The position numbers and the translations under genes are program-made. Positions 11,843-24,073 of a stretch of 64,000 nt of DNA are shown in pieces; position 1 is the stretch's first letter, and each line of letters starts with the position of its first letter. The notes under the pieces were generated by a model, which was not told the DNA's origin, did no database searches, and worked only from the letters and a program-made list of their open reading frames with translations. The stretch comes from Siderastrea radians (Eukaryota; Cnidaria; Anthozoa; Scleractinia; Rhizangiidae): positions 12,038,071 through 12,102,070 of the forward strand of contig OZ024892.1 in NCBI GenBank assembly GCA_964017195.1. The letters run 5' to 3'.

Positions 11843-14126
11843 TCTACACCTTGGCTGCTAATTTGCAGAAATACAAACAAGTACGAAAAGAAAAACAGTG
11901 AACAAGTGACGGTGAAATCCGTTGTAGTAATTCAGGATCGCTGGATTATAGACTGCGAAATATGAGAAGTACAGTCATAAAGTAATTTACGCTTCATCAG
12001 CAGCCGTTCCGGAAAGGAACGTCCCCCCTCCCCTCCCGACAGGGGGAAGGGGGGAAGAGACTAATCACAGTCTCAACAGAGTGGGAGAGAGGAAACATAA
12101 AGATGATTAATTATAGCAAAAAGTGGACAACATGAAATATGCTATTGTGTGCATCATCATATTAACTATAGTTTTCCATTCATATCTGTTGGTCCGGTCA
12201 GACGTTTTAAATTAAATTTTCTATTCGATAGTGGTCTTTAAGCAATAACATAGCGTAACACTGAATAAAATAAAAATAATAGAAAACATTTATACTAACG
12301 TTACTTCTATTAGCACTTTGAAGTAGTGCAGAGCGATTGGGAGGCAAATGAAATTGTGACTGGCCTACTTCGCTCAAGGATAAACGAGGGAGAAGCGAAT
12401 CTCTCGCGCGAAGACCTCTCGCGCGTGACGAGTATCCCTGACTAAACAGGGAATAATCGCAGTTTACAGCGAAAAAGAACGAAAAAACTCTGGCACCCAG
12501 GGTACCGGAAAACAAAGCAATGTTGTCAGTGTAGTTTTATTTTTCTCGGTAAAATGATCACTCCTTCGCCTGAAAGTCAGTGCAAATCTGAAATGACCAC
12601 CTGTGATAACACCAAAAAAGGGTTCCATTTTACAGTGAAAACTCATATGCCTATAAACACTTGCATAACATGTCTGGCGAGGTACACAGACCCAGATAAT
12701 GAAGGTGAAGGTGGTCGATCATATTGCCAACTCCGGAAATCACCATCCCATTTCTGGTCATAAAGAAAGGACGGCTTCTTTCAGAAATCGGCTCATATCT
12801 TTTCAAGGAAGTCGGCTCTTTCGAAGTGTAAGCATGTCCCAAAAGAAGTTAGGCTCTTGTGGAAATGGATAACTTGCAGATTCCACAAGTTACATGATTA
12901 ATTAATAGCCCGCGTAGCAAACGTGTCAGCGTACGTTTTTCTGTGCATAAAAGGAGTTTTCCGATTGTTTAGTTTATTCATTTATTTTTTATTTACTTTT
13001 TTCGCCGTGAGACCCAAGGAAACATTTGCCAGGACGCCACGAGAACAGGCGAATTTTACGCGCGCTCGCGTGTACTCGCGTGTTTTCTTTGTTCTTCACG
13101 CGCTCCACAAATGCACATTGCTGGGACAGTGCTTCTGTCTAGTCTTAAACATTTACAGGGGTCGAAATAACTTGGAAATTGGTCGTGGTTTATTGTCTTC
13201 TTTTAATTTAGGGCCGTCTAGATTTCCCCTAATTATAACGACCTTGACCTAAATGCGTCAACTTGAAACAAATTAGCCTGTTCCAGGCGTTCAGATAGTG
13301 GAGCGCGAGCCCCTCGTTTTTTCCCGCTCTTTCGCTCGCTTTAGTTTTCGCTCGCGCTCCACTATCTGAACGCCTGGAACGGGCTAGAAACAAATAACAA
13401 CTTTTCTCTATTTCTTTGCAACGTGAAAAGCCAGACAGTCTGATAATCATTTGCTCTTTTCTCACAGTTTATTTAGCCCGCTAACTCTAATTACCTTTTC
13501 CAGAAAGCGCGATAATTATCTGGAAACAGTAAAATTGCACAAAAACGCGCGTGCGTAAAATGCGTACTGTTTCCTTTTCAGTGCAGAAAGTCAGTTCTTT
13601 AAATGATTGAAATAGCATGATTGAAATAGAATCATATTATTGTGACCTCCGATGACCCGAGTGTCACCGATTTTTGCACGGAACAGCTTAAACTGTTGAA
13701 TCCATCCGCACTATTGTTGTTATCACTGACGCAATTTCGCGGCCGGCGGAACAGAATAGCGTTTACACGCGTTGCGTAGCAACTTGATATCAATCCATAT
13801 TTAATCTCATTCTGTGGCATCCCACAGGCGATTCATTATACACAAACTTTTGGATATTTTGGACAATTTCTTCCCGTTGAGTAACAAGAAACTCTACGGG
13901 TCTCAGAATTGGGGATTAACGATCAAACATAAGCACGCGTGGAATTCGCACCAAGATCTTATATTGGAACATCGTACCGAGGGTATAGTCCGGGTGTAGT
14001 GGAGGTCTGGCCGCAAGCAAAACGTATATATAAACTTTTATTATAGTTCTCCCAAAACAGTTACATGTAAAGACAATGGACTTCAAAGGAACTACAGTGA
14101 AGCCCCGATAAAAGTGGTTTTTCGAA
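11843..14126. other. SYVN1-STMND1 intergenic region
   Basis: This holds the SYVN1 3' UTR, with a candidate AATAAA near 12264. It also holds a low-complexity C/G-rich patch near 12020-12055, a partial AGCCCGCGTAGC-type repeat end near 12908 and the 113-bp MITE at 13274-13386. No protein-coding gene is supported. Confidence 0.6.
13274..13386. mobile_element. 113-bp near-perfect hairpin MITE with 9-bp target duplication
   Basis: The arms TAGCCTGTTCCAGGCGTTC and GAACGCCTGGAACGGGCTA pair over about 45 bp, leaving a short loop rich in CTCGC. The direct repeat GAAACAAAT occurs at 13265-13273 and 13387-13395, directly abutting the ends. The 9-bp duplication suggests a Mutator-like origin. The whole element would form one long stem in RNA. 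Confidence 0.87.
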
Positions 14127-17100
14127 ATGGGCTGCGGTGCTTCCAAAGTAGCACCACAGAGCGACGAACAAACCAAAACTCTACACGCTAAAGAAAGCAA
14201 AACAGCCGAGCATGGTGAACTCAGATCAAATGGTCATGTCAATGGAAATGTAAGCCATCCAAACTCCAGTGGCAAAAAAGATTCAGAGACTTCAGATATT
14301 AAACCAAGGAATGCTGTTCTAAACGGAGACGTTCATTCAAATCCGCCGGAGAAGAAAGACGTCTCTAATCAACTACCTTTGGGTAATATTTCCGAAGAAA
14401 ACAGACATTCGTCTACAAACGGTAAGCTAAGTGGATCAAACTTTTTACCAAATTAAAAAAAGATTGTTAATTCCATGATGATAATTTTTTGCCATTAGCA
14501 ATCAGTCTAAACTTAAGAGACAATTTTGGACTAAATCCTTTGTAGATTCCGCAATCTAAGCAACCCAAATACTATAGTAATTGACTTTATTACGATATGC
14601 CGTGTAGGAAACTCCGCGGGTTAAAATTCTACTCAGCGCGCGATCCATTTTATAACATTTCATACTTTGTTTACAGAAAGATTTGCCAGAATAATTTGAC
14701 GGACCCGTTTACATTAAAGTGGGTTGATTTTAGCGCTTTCTGCAAACATTCTTGTGTATTTAGCAAGTACATTCTTTATGATGTGGTTTATTTGCCATGG
14801 AATAAAGCCATTATTTGGATAGCAACTTATTGTCATGTTGATTTCGTCAAGAAAATTACTGCATTCATTATTTTAAAACCCTCTGGCTAAGATTTTCAAT
14901 TTTGACAAATTTCGGGGTTAGTATGCAAAGTACACTAATTTAATAGCGCTACATTGTTTGAATACCGGCACTAGCACGTAAACCTTTTATTTAATTAAAT
15001 TAAATAGGTTCGATAGCTATATAGCTGGGGAGGGGGGGGGGGGGGGTTGATAGAAGTGCTTAAATTTTGCCTTCGGGTGGGTTCGAGGGAAGAGAGACGA
15101 TGCAAGAATTAAGATTGTTGTGCAGCTGTTGTTGTTGCTGAGGGTTGCATTTAAAGTAAAACTTTTTGCTTTTTTAAAATAGAAATCAGGGAACATTGCA
15201 TTACTAGCACCTTTACAAGGAAGGTGTCCAGAGCTTATTGCTTTATGATGCAATTCATGTTGAAACTGGTTTGAATTTTACTACCTATTCTCCTTTGACA
15301 TCCTGTTAGAAGGACAATGATTAGCTATGTTCTTGTAAAGTAGCTCACACTGACTTTGGGAAACTGCCCCCGGTAGAGCAGGAGCATATCACTTCTGCCC
15401 CTACACAAGTGCTGTGTAAGGATGACGGGCACCAACCACCCCACCCTAGTGGAGTCTCCATACTTATTTCTGAACAATGGTCCCAGTCTCATTCTGTCTT
15501 TGCCTTGGCACTCTACTCCATTAAATGTCTTTCTCCACTCACAAAAGTGGGTGAGTAACCTTTCACTCCCATGGGGGGGGGGGGGTGGGGTGAGAGGGAC
15601 ATCCAGGCAGTATATAAGTTGCACTTGGATCATGGGTGTGGCACTTAAAGGGAACCTCCATTGTTACAACAAATTGATGTTAAATTGTTGGACTTTAAGT
15701 CTGAATTTCAGTTCTTAAGTTAACAAGTGGAAAGAAAGTTTTAGTGTGCCAAAAAGATATATCATCTATTTTCGCTTTTGAATTTCCCACGCGATGTCAT
15801 TTTGAATTTTTATGACGTCAGATGGTTGCCACTATTGTTGCACACAAAAGAAAGTTGCTTTATAACAATAGCGTCAACGGGAAATTCAAAAGCGAAAATA
15901 GGTGATATTTATATCTAACTTATTGGTACACTAAAACTTCTTTGCACTTGTTAATGTAAAGAGTTGAAATTTGAACTTTATTTCCAACAATTTAATGTCC
16001 ATTTGTTGTAATAGTGGAGGTTCCCTTTAACCCTGGTTTCTGTATCATGAAGCAACTGGCAGCATTACTACTCTTCCCAGGAGGGAGGGGGGGTTACTCG
16101 GGTATATTAGTTACGGAGAGGTGCAAAGGCCTTTTTTGGGGTTAGAAATGTTACGGTGGTCTTCTTTTGGGAAAAAGATTTTGGCAGGACTTTTTTTAAG
16201 GTTGATGAAGAGCATGCCTAAAAAAGGACTTTTTTTGGTTGTGACTTCCAGGCCATTGGACTTGTTTGGGTCCAGTTTTAGCTTGATGGGACATTTATTT
16301 TTTTGGTATAAAAATTTGCCATGGCTTCATTTGCACCTCCCCATCCCTACTATACCTGAGTGCCTCCCCCCCCCAGATGGGATGCTCATAATTTACAGGG
16401 TTAGTCACATCATTTTTGATCTGACAGATTGTTGGTACCTCTCTATACATGTGGTTGAGAGAGATAATGTGGAGTTAAGTTTCTTGTCTAAGGAACACCC
16501 TTGCACTCCCACATTTAGGCAGGGAGGTTCTGTAGTAATGGTTGTACCTGCTATTTTTCAGAAACTATGAACAACCACTTCCCATCCCCCTCCCCACTCC
16601 CCCCCCAACACACATGATATACCTATGCTCCTTCTTTACCTAGAGTTACACTTGTAAACTGGCCTTTTTTACTGATTTCATTTGACAGGAGTAAGCCAAG
16701 TTTCTCCGCTACCAGCAGTGTCTAAAGCAGTAGCCTTTGATATTCAACTTGGACAGAATGGCTCCGTCCCACTACCAAACAGACCACCACGCAGGCTAAA
16801 GGTGAAAAATTTATCACCCATAGTACTTTAATGACAGTTGTTTGTTTTTGCATAGATTATTGGCACAATAGTCCCCAAACCAAAGCCAAAAGGCATCTAT
16901 AGCTAGACAAGCAAAAAGGGTCTCTACGGAGTTATGGCTGTTTGCAAGAGAAAAAGAGAATGAGACTTTCTATCTGGACCCTTTTAATTCAACTTTTTCT
17001 TGCTGCAAGATGTCAACAGTTTTATCATTAATTTGTCAGCAGCCATACAAGATATGAAAGAGCTGATCCCTTTCAGAAGTTATACGACAAGAGACAATGA

Positions 17101-19214
17101 AATACAGGGTTTGTCTTTCATAAAGTTTGTTGGGTAATTGAGTGATCCTGACATGCAGAGAGATTTAAAGAAATAACAAAAGCAAAGTCCGTGATTGAAC
17201 AAGTAAATATCTCACAGAACAGAAATAACTGAGAAGCTTATTTGTTTCTTTGATGTTTGTGTTTTCGCTAGAAAATTGAGAGTGCTCCAGTGCTGACAAG
17301 GGAAGCTCTAGAACAGAAGTTAGCTGCAGCTGAACAAAACAGACAAAAGGTAAGTTTAACTTAACAAAGTGTTTATTTACAGTAAACTTAGTACATTTTA
17401 AAGTTCAAACCTAATGATCTGGCATTATTCTACTCTCATGATAGCATAAAAGATTTATTATTATTTTATTTTTTACTTATTTATTTTTACTGCCAAAACA
17501 CTTATTGTAGCTTCAGGCTTTTCCTAGGAAGGTGGCCTTAAGGGACTCATCCTTGGCCATTAGCTATAAGCAGTCCCCCAGGGAGTCATTACTGTATACC
17601 ATGTCTTAAAAATGTCTTTGATTTCAGGAACTGGAGAAGAAAGTTAAAGTGTCTAAAAGAAGATCTGAACTTCTTCTGGCAAGAGAAATGGACAAAGCCC
17701 AACTACAAAAGGCTGAGGTAATAAAAATTTGTATTGTATCTGTAAGTTTAATAAGTAGTTACCATAATTCCTAAAGTTTGTCATGTCAACAACACAATGC
17801 TAGCTGTTACTTCCCAGATGCCCTTCATCCCTTCAGGAATGGCTATGTGGTTTATGTGGCATAAATCATCTCAAGTGTTAGTAGATGTGATCAGCATTAG
17901 TGATCACAGAGTTGATAGCAACAATGCAAAGTGAAAAAATTGTGTTCTTAGGAAACAACTCCCACAGTGGCAGAGCCCCTTTGGTTTTAAGTCTAACCCA
18001 GTGGCAAAACCAGAACATGGTGTTAAGGTGTGGACCAGGAGCAAAAAAAAAAAGGGGGCGAGCATGGACTGAAAATATTCCAGAAAATTTCAGCCATCTG
18101 GGCCTTATGTTCTTAGACAGAAAGGGGAGTGCAGGTCCCTCTCAACATCATTTGCCTGCCTCATGTAGTTAATGAATAGAATTATTTTATTTGTTTTTCC
18201 TTTGAACTGTTCTTGTGAGGAACAGTCCTATGGCATTGGTGGTATCTGTGCCATCTGTTGTCCCAGTCAAAACCTTTTTGATGCATATTATCACAGCTAT
18301 TTACTTTGGTCCATTTCAATTTCCCTGTTGTTCCATATGTTAATATCTATGTACTAAGCATCTAATGAATGTTCTTATCATAGCTGTTTGGGGATATTCC
18401 ACTGCAATTCTTGTGTTGTTGTATGTACTTAGGGTACACTACATGCTTTTAAAAAATAATGGGGGAAAGATAACTAGCTCTCAATCCATAAAATGCTCCA
18501 CATTTTTATCAAAATACCAATTTATATTTTTTCACTGACTAATTCATAGATAGAGGAAAAGCTTGCAGCATCAGAAAAGAAGAGAGAAAAAACCCAAGCA
18601 GAGATCAAAGCAAAGCAGAAGAATAGAGAAGAAAGAGCCAGGAGAGTGCGTATGAGGGCTAGGGAAATGAAGGATGGTGATGATGTTGTGGATTTAAATG
18701 TTGACCACGATGAGACATATAATGCTGACGAGGAAGGTATGTGTTGTTAAGGAGCTCAATGTCACACTTCCAAAATCAACCCTGGCTTCATTGTTGAGTC
18801 TGTGGTGACCTTTTATTCAGCTCAGTTTTTAATTGATCAGTACCTTTGATCCTGTGCAGCCTGCAAGCTATTCTCTGCATTCAAGTGCAAGTATTGTTTT
18901 ACTTTTTCCCAAGGGTAAAATGCTTAGCACCTTTGGTGATAGATCTTTCAGTATGGCTGTGCCAAGCTTTGGAATGCACTTCCGGCAGAGTTGCACGACA
19001 TCTCAAGATTCTTTAAGTGCTTTTAAATCTTCCCTGAAGATGCACATTTTTAAATTAGCTTTTAATATTTAGGATTGTCTATGATTTATTATATTTATTG
19101 TATAACTTAAGTTATTCATAGGTCCTAGTATTTAGCAAAGTTATTTCTTTACGTATTGTACTGTGCTTTTGATCATTTATGTAAAAGGTGCATAAGAAGT
19201 AAATAATAATATTA

Positions 19215-19250
<36 letters not shown>

Positions 19251-21262
19251 GTCAGTTGATCCACGTCACGCGTGAACGGAAACTCTAAAACTCAAAACAA
19301 CGTGACGAGTCACGTTCTCCATATTTGGGCATTCGCCTTGTGTTTCTTGAGATTCAGAGAGGGATTTCGAAAATCGAAAGGAGATTTCGAATCTGTCACA
19401 GATTTTTCAAAATGTTCAGACCTGGTTATGTTAATGCCTTAGGTCGGAAGAACAGGCCATGTAGGCCTCTCCACAAGGAAACGAGAAGACGAATAGTTGA
19501 TCGTTATTTTACTGGACAGGGACCGAAAGCGATCTCCACAGCAGCTCGTGCAACTCCTGGCGCTGTTTATTCACTGTTTATTGTATCATTCGACATCACG
19601 AAACGTTCAGTACATGTGAGGCGTTCAGTCAAGGGGGACGAAGTTATCCTTCTAAACTTTCAGACGACGTTGCATGTAGAATCTATTGAATTGTTCAAAC
19701 TAGCGAAACCTAGGATATATGGATGGGAAAATCGCGAAAGATTGTTCAGCAGTAGGTTATGCAATAGACGAAGCACAGGTCACCAAAGCGTAATATGAGA
19801 GTTTGTATGGAGCTGAAATTTGATTGAAAATAATCGGCAGTTTTACGTGGAAAATACCTAAAAATCAAAATAGAGTTTGAAAAACCTTATCTTTGTGTGT
19901 TTGCTGTGCCTTTACCTCTTTTCCCAACTGCTGGATGCCGTTTGGGGCGATATTCTGTTTAACGGTCGAAGCGACGTCTTGTCACGTACTGGCTTTACTT
20001 TGACAGATGTCGCATCGACCGTTAAACAGAAAATCGCCCCAAACGGCCTCCAGAAGCTCGGAAAAGTGGCAAAAACACAGCAAACACACAACAGGTAATG
20101 GTCTTCAAACCTATTTCGCTTTTTAGGTATTTTGCACGGAATACTGACCATTTACATTTTGGATCGAATTTCAGCTCCATACAAACAACTCACATTACTC
20201 TTTGGTTAACTGTGGACGAAGCGTCGGCTTTGTCTTTTAATCAACCTCGCAACTAAAAAAAACTGTCATCAGTAATTGCTTGACACGGCAGATGTATCTT
20301 GGTTTTCGTCCACTTCCTTCGGAGCTACCGTTCTTACACAAGCGTTCAGCTCCAAGGTTTGTTCTCGTTCGGTTGAAACAAGAATCACGGGTCAGTAAAA
20401 TAATTGACATAATTTCACCTCCTTCTAGTCGTCTAGAACGTTTTTGAACCACTGACGAGAAGCGAACCCTGAAAATAACGCGGTCTCTCGATAAAACAAA
20501 GATTTGTCCCGTCACAACCCCTTGCTTCTACAAAGATAGAAGCCATTTTCGGAAATTTCAATGAGATCTTCAATATTTCCCTTGTGATCTCCGTTATGTC
20601 ACTGAAAGTAGCTTGTTTATTTGAAGACTCGGATCACGTGCTGAGGTTTCCGTTCACGCGTGACGTGATCAACTGTAAGATGTTCAGGGTGGATCTAACT
20701 ACAGTGATGACAAGTCTGTGGATTAAATCCAAGATTGTTACCTCCATTCAAATGAAAGCTACTGACCAGTATTTTCCTGTGATGCTGTTTATTACACTGT
20801 ACTAGGTGGTTCTAACTTTTGAGTCTGTGGGTGAAATCCTAAAGTGTGACCATTCAAATGAAAGCTACTGAGCAGGTCTTTCCTGTGGTGCTATTATGCT
20901 GTAAAAGCTTGTTCTAACTTTTGAGTCTCTGGATGAAACACTAAAGTATATCCATTCAAATGAGATCTATTGAGCTGTTCTTTCCTGTGGTGCTGTGTAT
21001 TATACTGTACAAGGTAGTTCTCATTTTTCAGTTTGTGTATGAAATCCTATTGACTAGTATTACCATCTGTCTTCTTACAGATGAGTCTTGGGATATTGAC
21101 TCACCCCAAAGTCCCAGTAGAAGTGTTGATCAAGATGATGATAACAATAATCAGACATTTGATGGCAGACCAAATGCTGGGCCTCAGACACAAAGCAGTG
21201 AAGCAAGAAAAGACAAACAGGATCAGAATCTTAGTGAAGTGCACGACTTCTTTGATTCATGA
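14127..21262 (+). CDS. STMND1: Stathmin-domain protein with N-terminal lipidation motif (STMND1-like)
   Basis: Six in-phase exons: 14127-14421, 16689-16801, 17272-17349, 17628-17717, 18550-18736, 21081-21262. They give 314 aa. The protein opens MGCGASK, the classic signal for myristoylation on Gly2 plus palmitoylation on Cys3, so it should sit on membranes. Residues 1-98 are polar and probably disordered. Residues 113-119 (VAFDIQL) and the following proline-rich stretch resemble the start of the stathmin domain. Residues about 137-230 are a charged helix with LEQKLAAAEQNRQK and IEEKLAASEKKREK, the repeated tubulin-binding style of stathmins. The acidic C-terminus ends HDFFDS. The combination of MGC start and single stathmin helix matches vertebrate STMND1 better than the short cytosolic stathmins. 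Tubulin regulation is a family-level inference. A candidate ATTAAA signal lies at 21302. Confidence 0.85.
15649..16026. mobile_element. 378-bp foldback MITE with TTAA target duplication (STMND1 intron 1)
   Basis: Terminal inverted repeats AGGGAACCTCCATTGTTAC and GTAATAGTGGAGGTTCCCT are flanked by TTAA at 15645-15648 and 16027-16030. The two halves pair over most of their length. TTAA targeting points to a piggyBac- or Kolobok-class transposase. No coding capacity. Confidence 0.88.
19205..19250. repeat. (ATT)n microsatellite
   Basis: More than ten ATT units directly abut the left end of the next transposon. Confidence 0.95.
19253..20675 (+). mobile_element. 1.4-kb DNA transposon encoding a paired-like helix-turn-helix fragment
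   Basis: Termini CAGTTGATCCACGTCACGCG and CGCGTGACGTGATCAACTG are inverted repeats of about 30 bp. A plus-strand frame at about 19411-19580 (part of an open frame 19325-19798) encodes a peptide with RPLHKETRRRIVDRYFTGQG followed by AISTAARATPGAV. This aligns by eye with the paired-box first subdomain (NGRPLP...RQRIVELA...ISRQLRVSHG). Paired-like DNA-binding domains are typical of Tc1/mariner-type transposases. No DDE catalytic region is visible, so the copy is non-autonomous. It lies in STMND1 intron 5 and no target duplication is clear. An uncharacterised minus-strand frame (20237-20515) is also inside. Confidence 0.7.
19791..20197. repeat. Foldback nested in, or forming the core of, the CAGTTGATC element
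   Basis: Arms beginning TAATATGAGAGTTTGTATGG and ending CATACAAACAACTCACATTA enclose a second strong hairpin around CGTTTGGGGCGAT / ATCGCCCCAAACG. Pairing continues outward through CACCAAAG / CTTTGG, so the boundary with the surrounding element is ambiguous. Confidence 0.65.
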
Positions 21263-21593
21263 CAATAATCACTACATGTAAATATTATTTCATATTTATT
21301 TATTAAATTATTGGTCTGAAATATCAGGGTAAGGATTCTTTGAATATATTATAGAATTAGAATACTTTAATGAACAAAATGGCTCATAGTCAAAATTAAT
21401 GTCTTTGCTGAGGAAGGAAAGAAATCAGATGAAAAAGTTAAAAAACTTAACAGAAGCAATCACAGTTCTTCCAATTTTGGGTGTCTTATTTATTAGTTTA
21501 CATTCCAGTGATTCTTAAATTTACAATAATTTCAAGTCAGCTGGACATTTGCTTTTTTTATTACAGGACACACCAAGTATAAACCTGTACAGA

Positions 21594-21813
21594 GTATGAG
21601 CAGTCTCTTTCCGCTCAGGATAGTCAAGGGAAATGAACAAGGGAGCGAGCGCAAAAATCGCCCATGGAGTTGAAACGTGACGCACCTGTCGAGCTCACTA
21701 CACTAATGGATTGCCATGTGCGTCACGTTTCAACACCACGGGTGACTATTGCCCTCACTCGCTAGTTCATTTCCCACGACTTTTCCTGAGTGGAAAAAGA
21801 GACTGCTCATAGT
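21594..21813. repeat. Foldback repeat, TATGAGCAGTCTC family
   Basis: Arms TATGAGCAGTCTCTTTCCGC and GAGACTGCTCATA pair over about 60 bp, with an inner palindrome around GAAACGTGACGCAC. The element at 28993-29106 (AGCAGTCCCTTT ends) looks like a short relative. Confidence 0.75.
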
Positions 21814-22332
21814 CTAAAACCTGCAGTATGGACATTCACTCAATCTGATAATTGCAGAAAATGGTAGAATTTGTCTTTTTGAATCGTTAACCAGACAAAA
21901 ATAGATACATCATTTGACAGGTACTGGCTTTCATTATTTCGGTTCTGCATAGAAAATCTCTTAGTTTTATCCACCATTATTGAAAACTGCATTTTATTTT
22001 TGTAAGCAAAAAGGGATGCAATTGCAATATATAAAAGAAAATTATTTTTTGGAATTTTGAATTTCATTACTCAGTTACTACAATTCACTATCATTAACCA
22101 ACTATGAAAATTTAATATCAGACATTCTTTCAATTAAATGGCCAAATCCCAAAAAACAAAGCTGTAAACATTTATTAAACTATTTTATATTGCTGGTATT
22201 TATTTGACCGTGATTTTGTATAAAAGTATAATGTTAAATAATATATATTTTAGCAAAATACAACAAAGTGGTGTCGCACTTAAATGTGACAGTTACATGT
22301 TATGTTTTGAACTTTCTTCTCTGTTGGTTATT

Positions 22333-22498
22333 GTGTGGTTCCAGAAAATATCCATACTGCCCGCCCCCCCATTCCTCTGGAAATTATAGTTTAGCTTCAT
22401 ACTTTCCTTTAAAAATTTTGGCCTTTCAGACCCCCCACCCCCTTGGAATTTCCAGTGACCATCCATGGGGAGGGTATGGATATTTTCTGGAACCACAC
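22333..22498. repeat. Foldback repeat, GTGTGGTTCCAGAAAATATCC family
   Basis: Ends GTGTGGTTCCAGAAAATATC and GATATTTTCTGGAACCACAC are perfect inverted repeats around a C/G-rich centre. A diverged relative is at 41380-41563. Confidence 0.85.
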
Positions 22499-23071
22499 AT
22501 TTAATCTGTCATGATTCATAACAATATTACTAAACACTCTCTTATGCTGAAGATCATAATTATATTTGTAAAAAAGTGTGATATAAATAAAATGCATATC
22601 AAATTTTATTTAATGAAGAATGCTTCGTCGTTTTTTTAATACATCTTTAGGTAATGTTCAAAGCATACAATTTCTGCTTACAGCATTGCTACTTGTTCAA
22701 ACCAACAAGTCTTGAGAATTATGAATTCAAAATGATCACCAATTAAGATAAAACACCTTGACTTGGAAGAAAATTCTCCCAACTGATACCATAAGAAATA
22801 TCTGGAGGACAGTGAGGGGAATATGCATGTTGATACTGGGGCTTAAATGGTTAACATAAATTATTTTAATTTTATTTTAAATGCCAAAGATCTGTGGTTA
22901 TACAAATAACAATAGAACCCCATGTCTCAGCCACCATGTTACAGTGAGTCTGATCTTAAATTTCCTATAGCATGCAAAGAGTGTGACTGATTTTAATCAT
23001 CATTTTGCCTCCTTTTACGAGATTTTCTGCCCAATCAGAATTCAGATGGTATCTAATGTGCTACCAGAGCA

Positions 23072-23310
23072 GGCCCCAGTTGTTCAAAAGTTGGATAGTG
23101 CTATCCACGAGATAAATCTAAATAGCTTTGTTGTAACATTTTCCTTCAACTGAGGATGGCATCAGGGATGCCAAAACATGTATTCTTTAAAACTTAAAAG
23201 TGTTGTGCTGTATCTTAAAATATTAAATGATAGTGAAACCAATTGCATTATCCACTGGATAGAGATTTATCCAGTGCATAGTGCTATCCAACTCTTGAAC
23301 AACTGGGGCC
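23072..23310. repeat. Foldback repeat, GGCCCCAGTTGTTCAA family
   Basis: Ends GGCCCCAGTTGTTCAAAAG and CTTGAACAACTGGGGCC are inverted, with a second pairing of GGATAGTGCTATCC. A relative with GGGCCCAGTTGTTCAAA ends lies at 55774-56016. Confidence 0.85.
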
Positions 23311-23401
23311 AGAAGTATAAAACTTGAGTTGGTTTTCTGGGAGGTGCCCTAGAGCGTACATGTAGTAGTCAATCTCCGCAAAAGAAAAAAATTTAATTTA
23401 A

Positions 23402-23939
23402 GGACGGTCCCTCCTGATGTATTTTTGCAAGGTTACAACTATGGGGAAAAAGCAGTTCTTAGCAAGAGTTATTGGAATCCAAAAAGAAAAATGTGGGTAA
23501 CCACGCATTTTTCAGAGATAATTGATAATAATAATAATAATACATTTATCTAGCACTGTTTCCTGGTGGTTCAACAGTGCTTTACTGATTTGCTAAATAC
23601 TAAAAATTGTTAAAAATTATCTAAATGTAAAAAAGAAAGAAACTACCCTTATTTAAAAAAGAAAAAAATTGATTAAGCAACCATAATTCTAAAAAAGCAT
23701 TAAAATACAAAGAATGTATGGCAAGTTCTTTCCAAATTTAAGCTCAGTTATCTCTGAAAAATGCGTGGTTACCCTTAATTTTCTTTTTGGATTCTGATAG
23801 CCCTTGCTAAGATCTGCTTTTTCCATGTAGTCATAAACCACGCAAAAATGTTGTTGTATTAGTAGACAAATTCCTTAAGAAACTTGAATATCCCAAGATG
23901 CGCACAACGTATGCGCAGTAACAAAAGGAGGCACCGTCC
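23402..23939. mobile_element. 538-bp foldback MITE flanked by TTAA, just 3' of FANCL
   Basis: Ends GGACGGTCCCTCC and GGAGGCACCGTCC, flanked by TTAA at 23398-23401 and 23940-23943. Long arms pair, including GGTAACCACGCATTTTTCAG. It is non-coding. It begins about 135 bp beyond the FANCL stop, so it may supply FANCL 3' UTR sequence. Confidence 0.78.
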
Positions 23940-24073
23940 TTAAAGTGGTAAGGTCGCACTTTTGTCTGTTACACTATAATTTGCCCAATGTTCTGTGAAT
24001 CATGGATGGTTGGATTAATGGGTTCCACTGTAATTCAAACCTTGATTTAGTCACGTAGATCACAGAGGCAGTC

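Larger units (their letters stand above)
21263..24073. other. STMND1-FANCL intergenic region, filled with foldback repeats
   Basis: The two genes converge here. Besides the 3' UTRs, the interval holds four foldback elements (21594-21813, 22333-22498, 23072-23310, 23402-23939) and a partial TTAACCC-type repeat at 22780-22855. No coding exon is supported. Confidence 0.7.
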
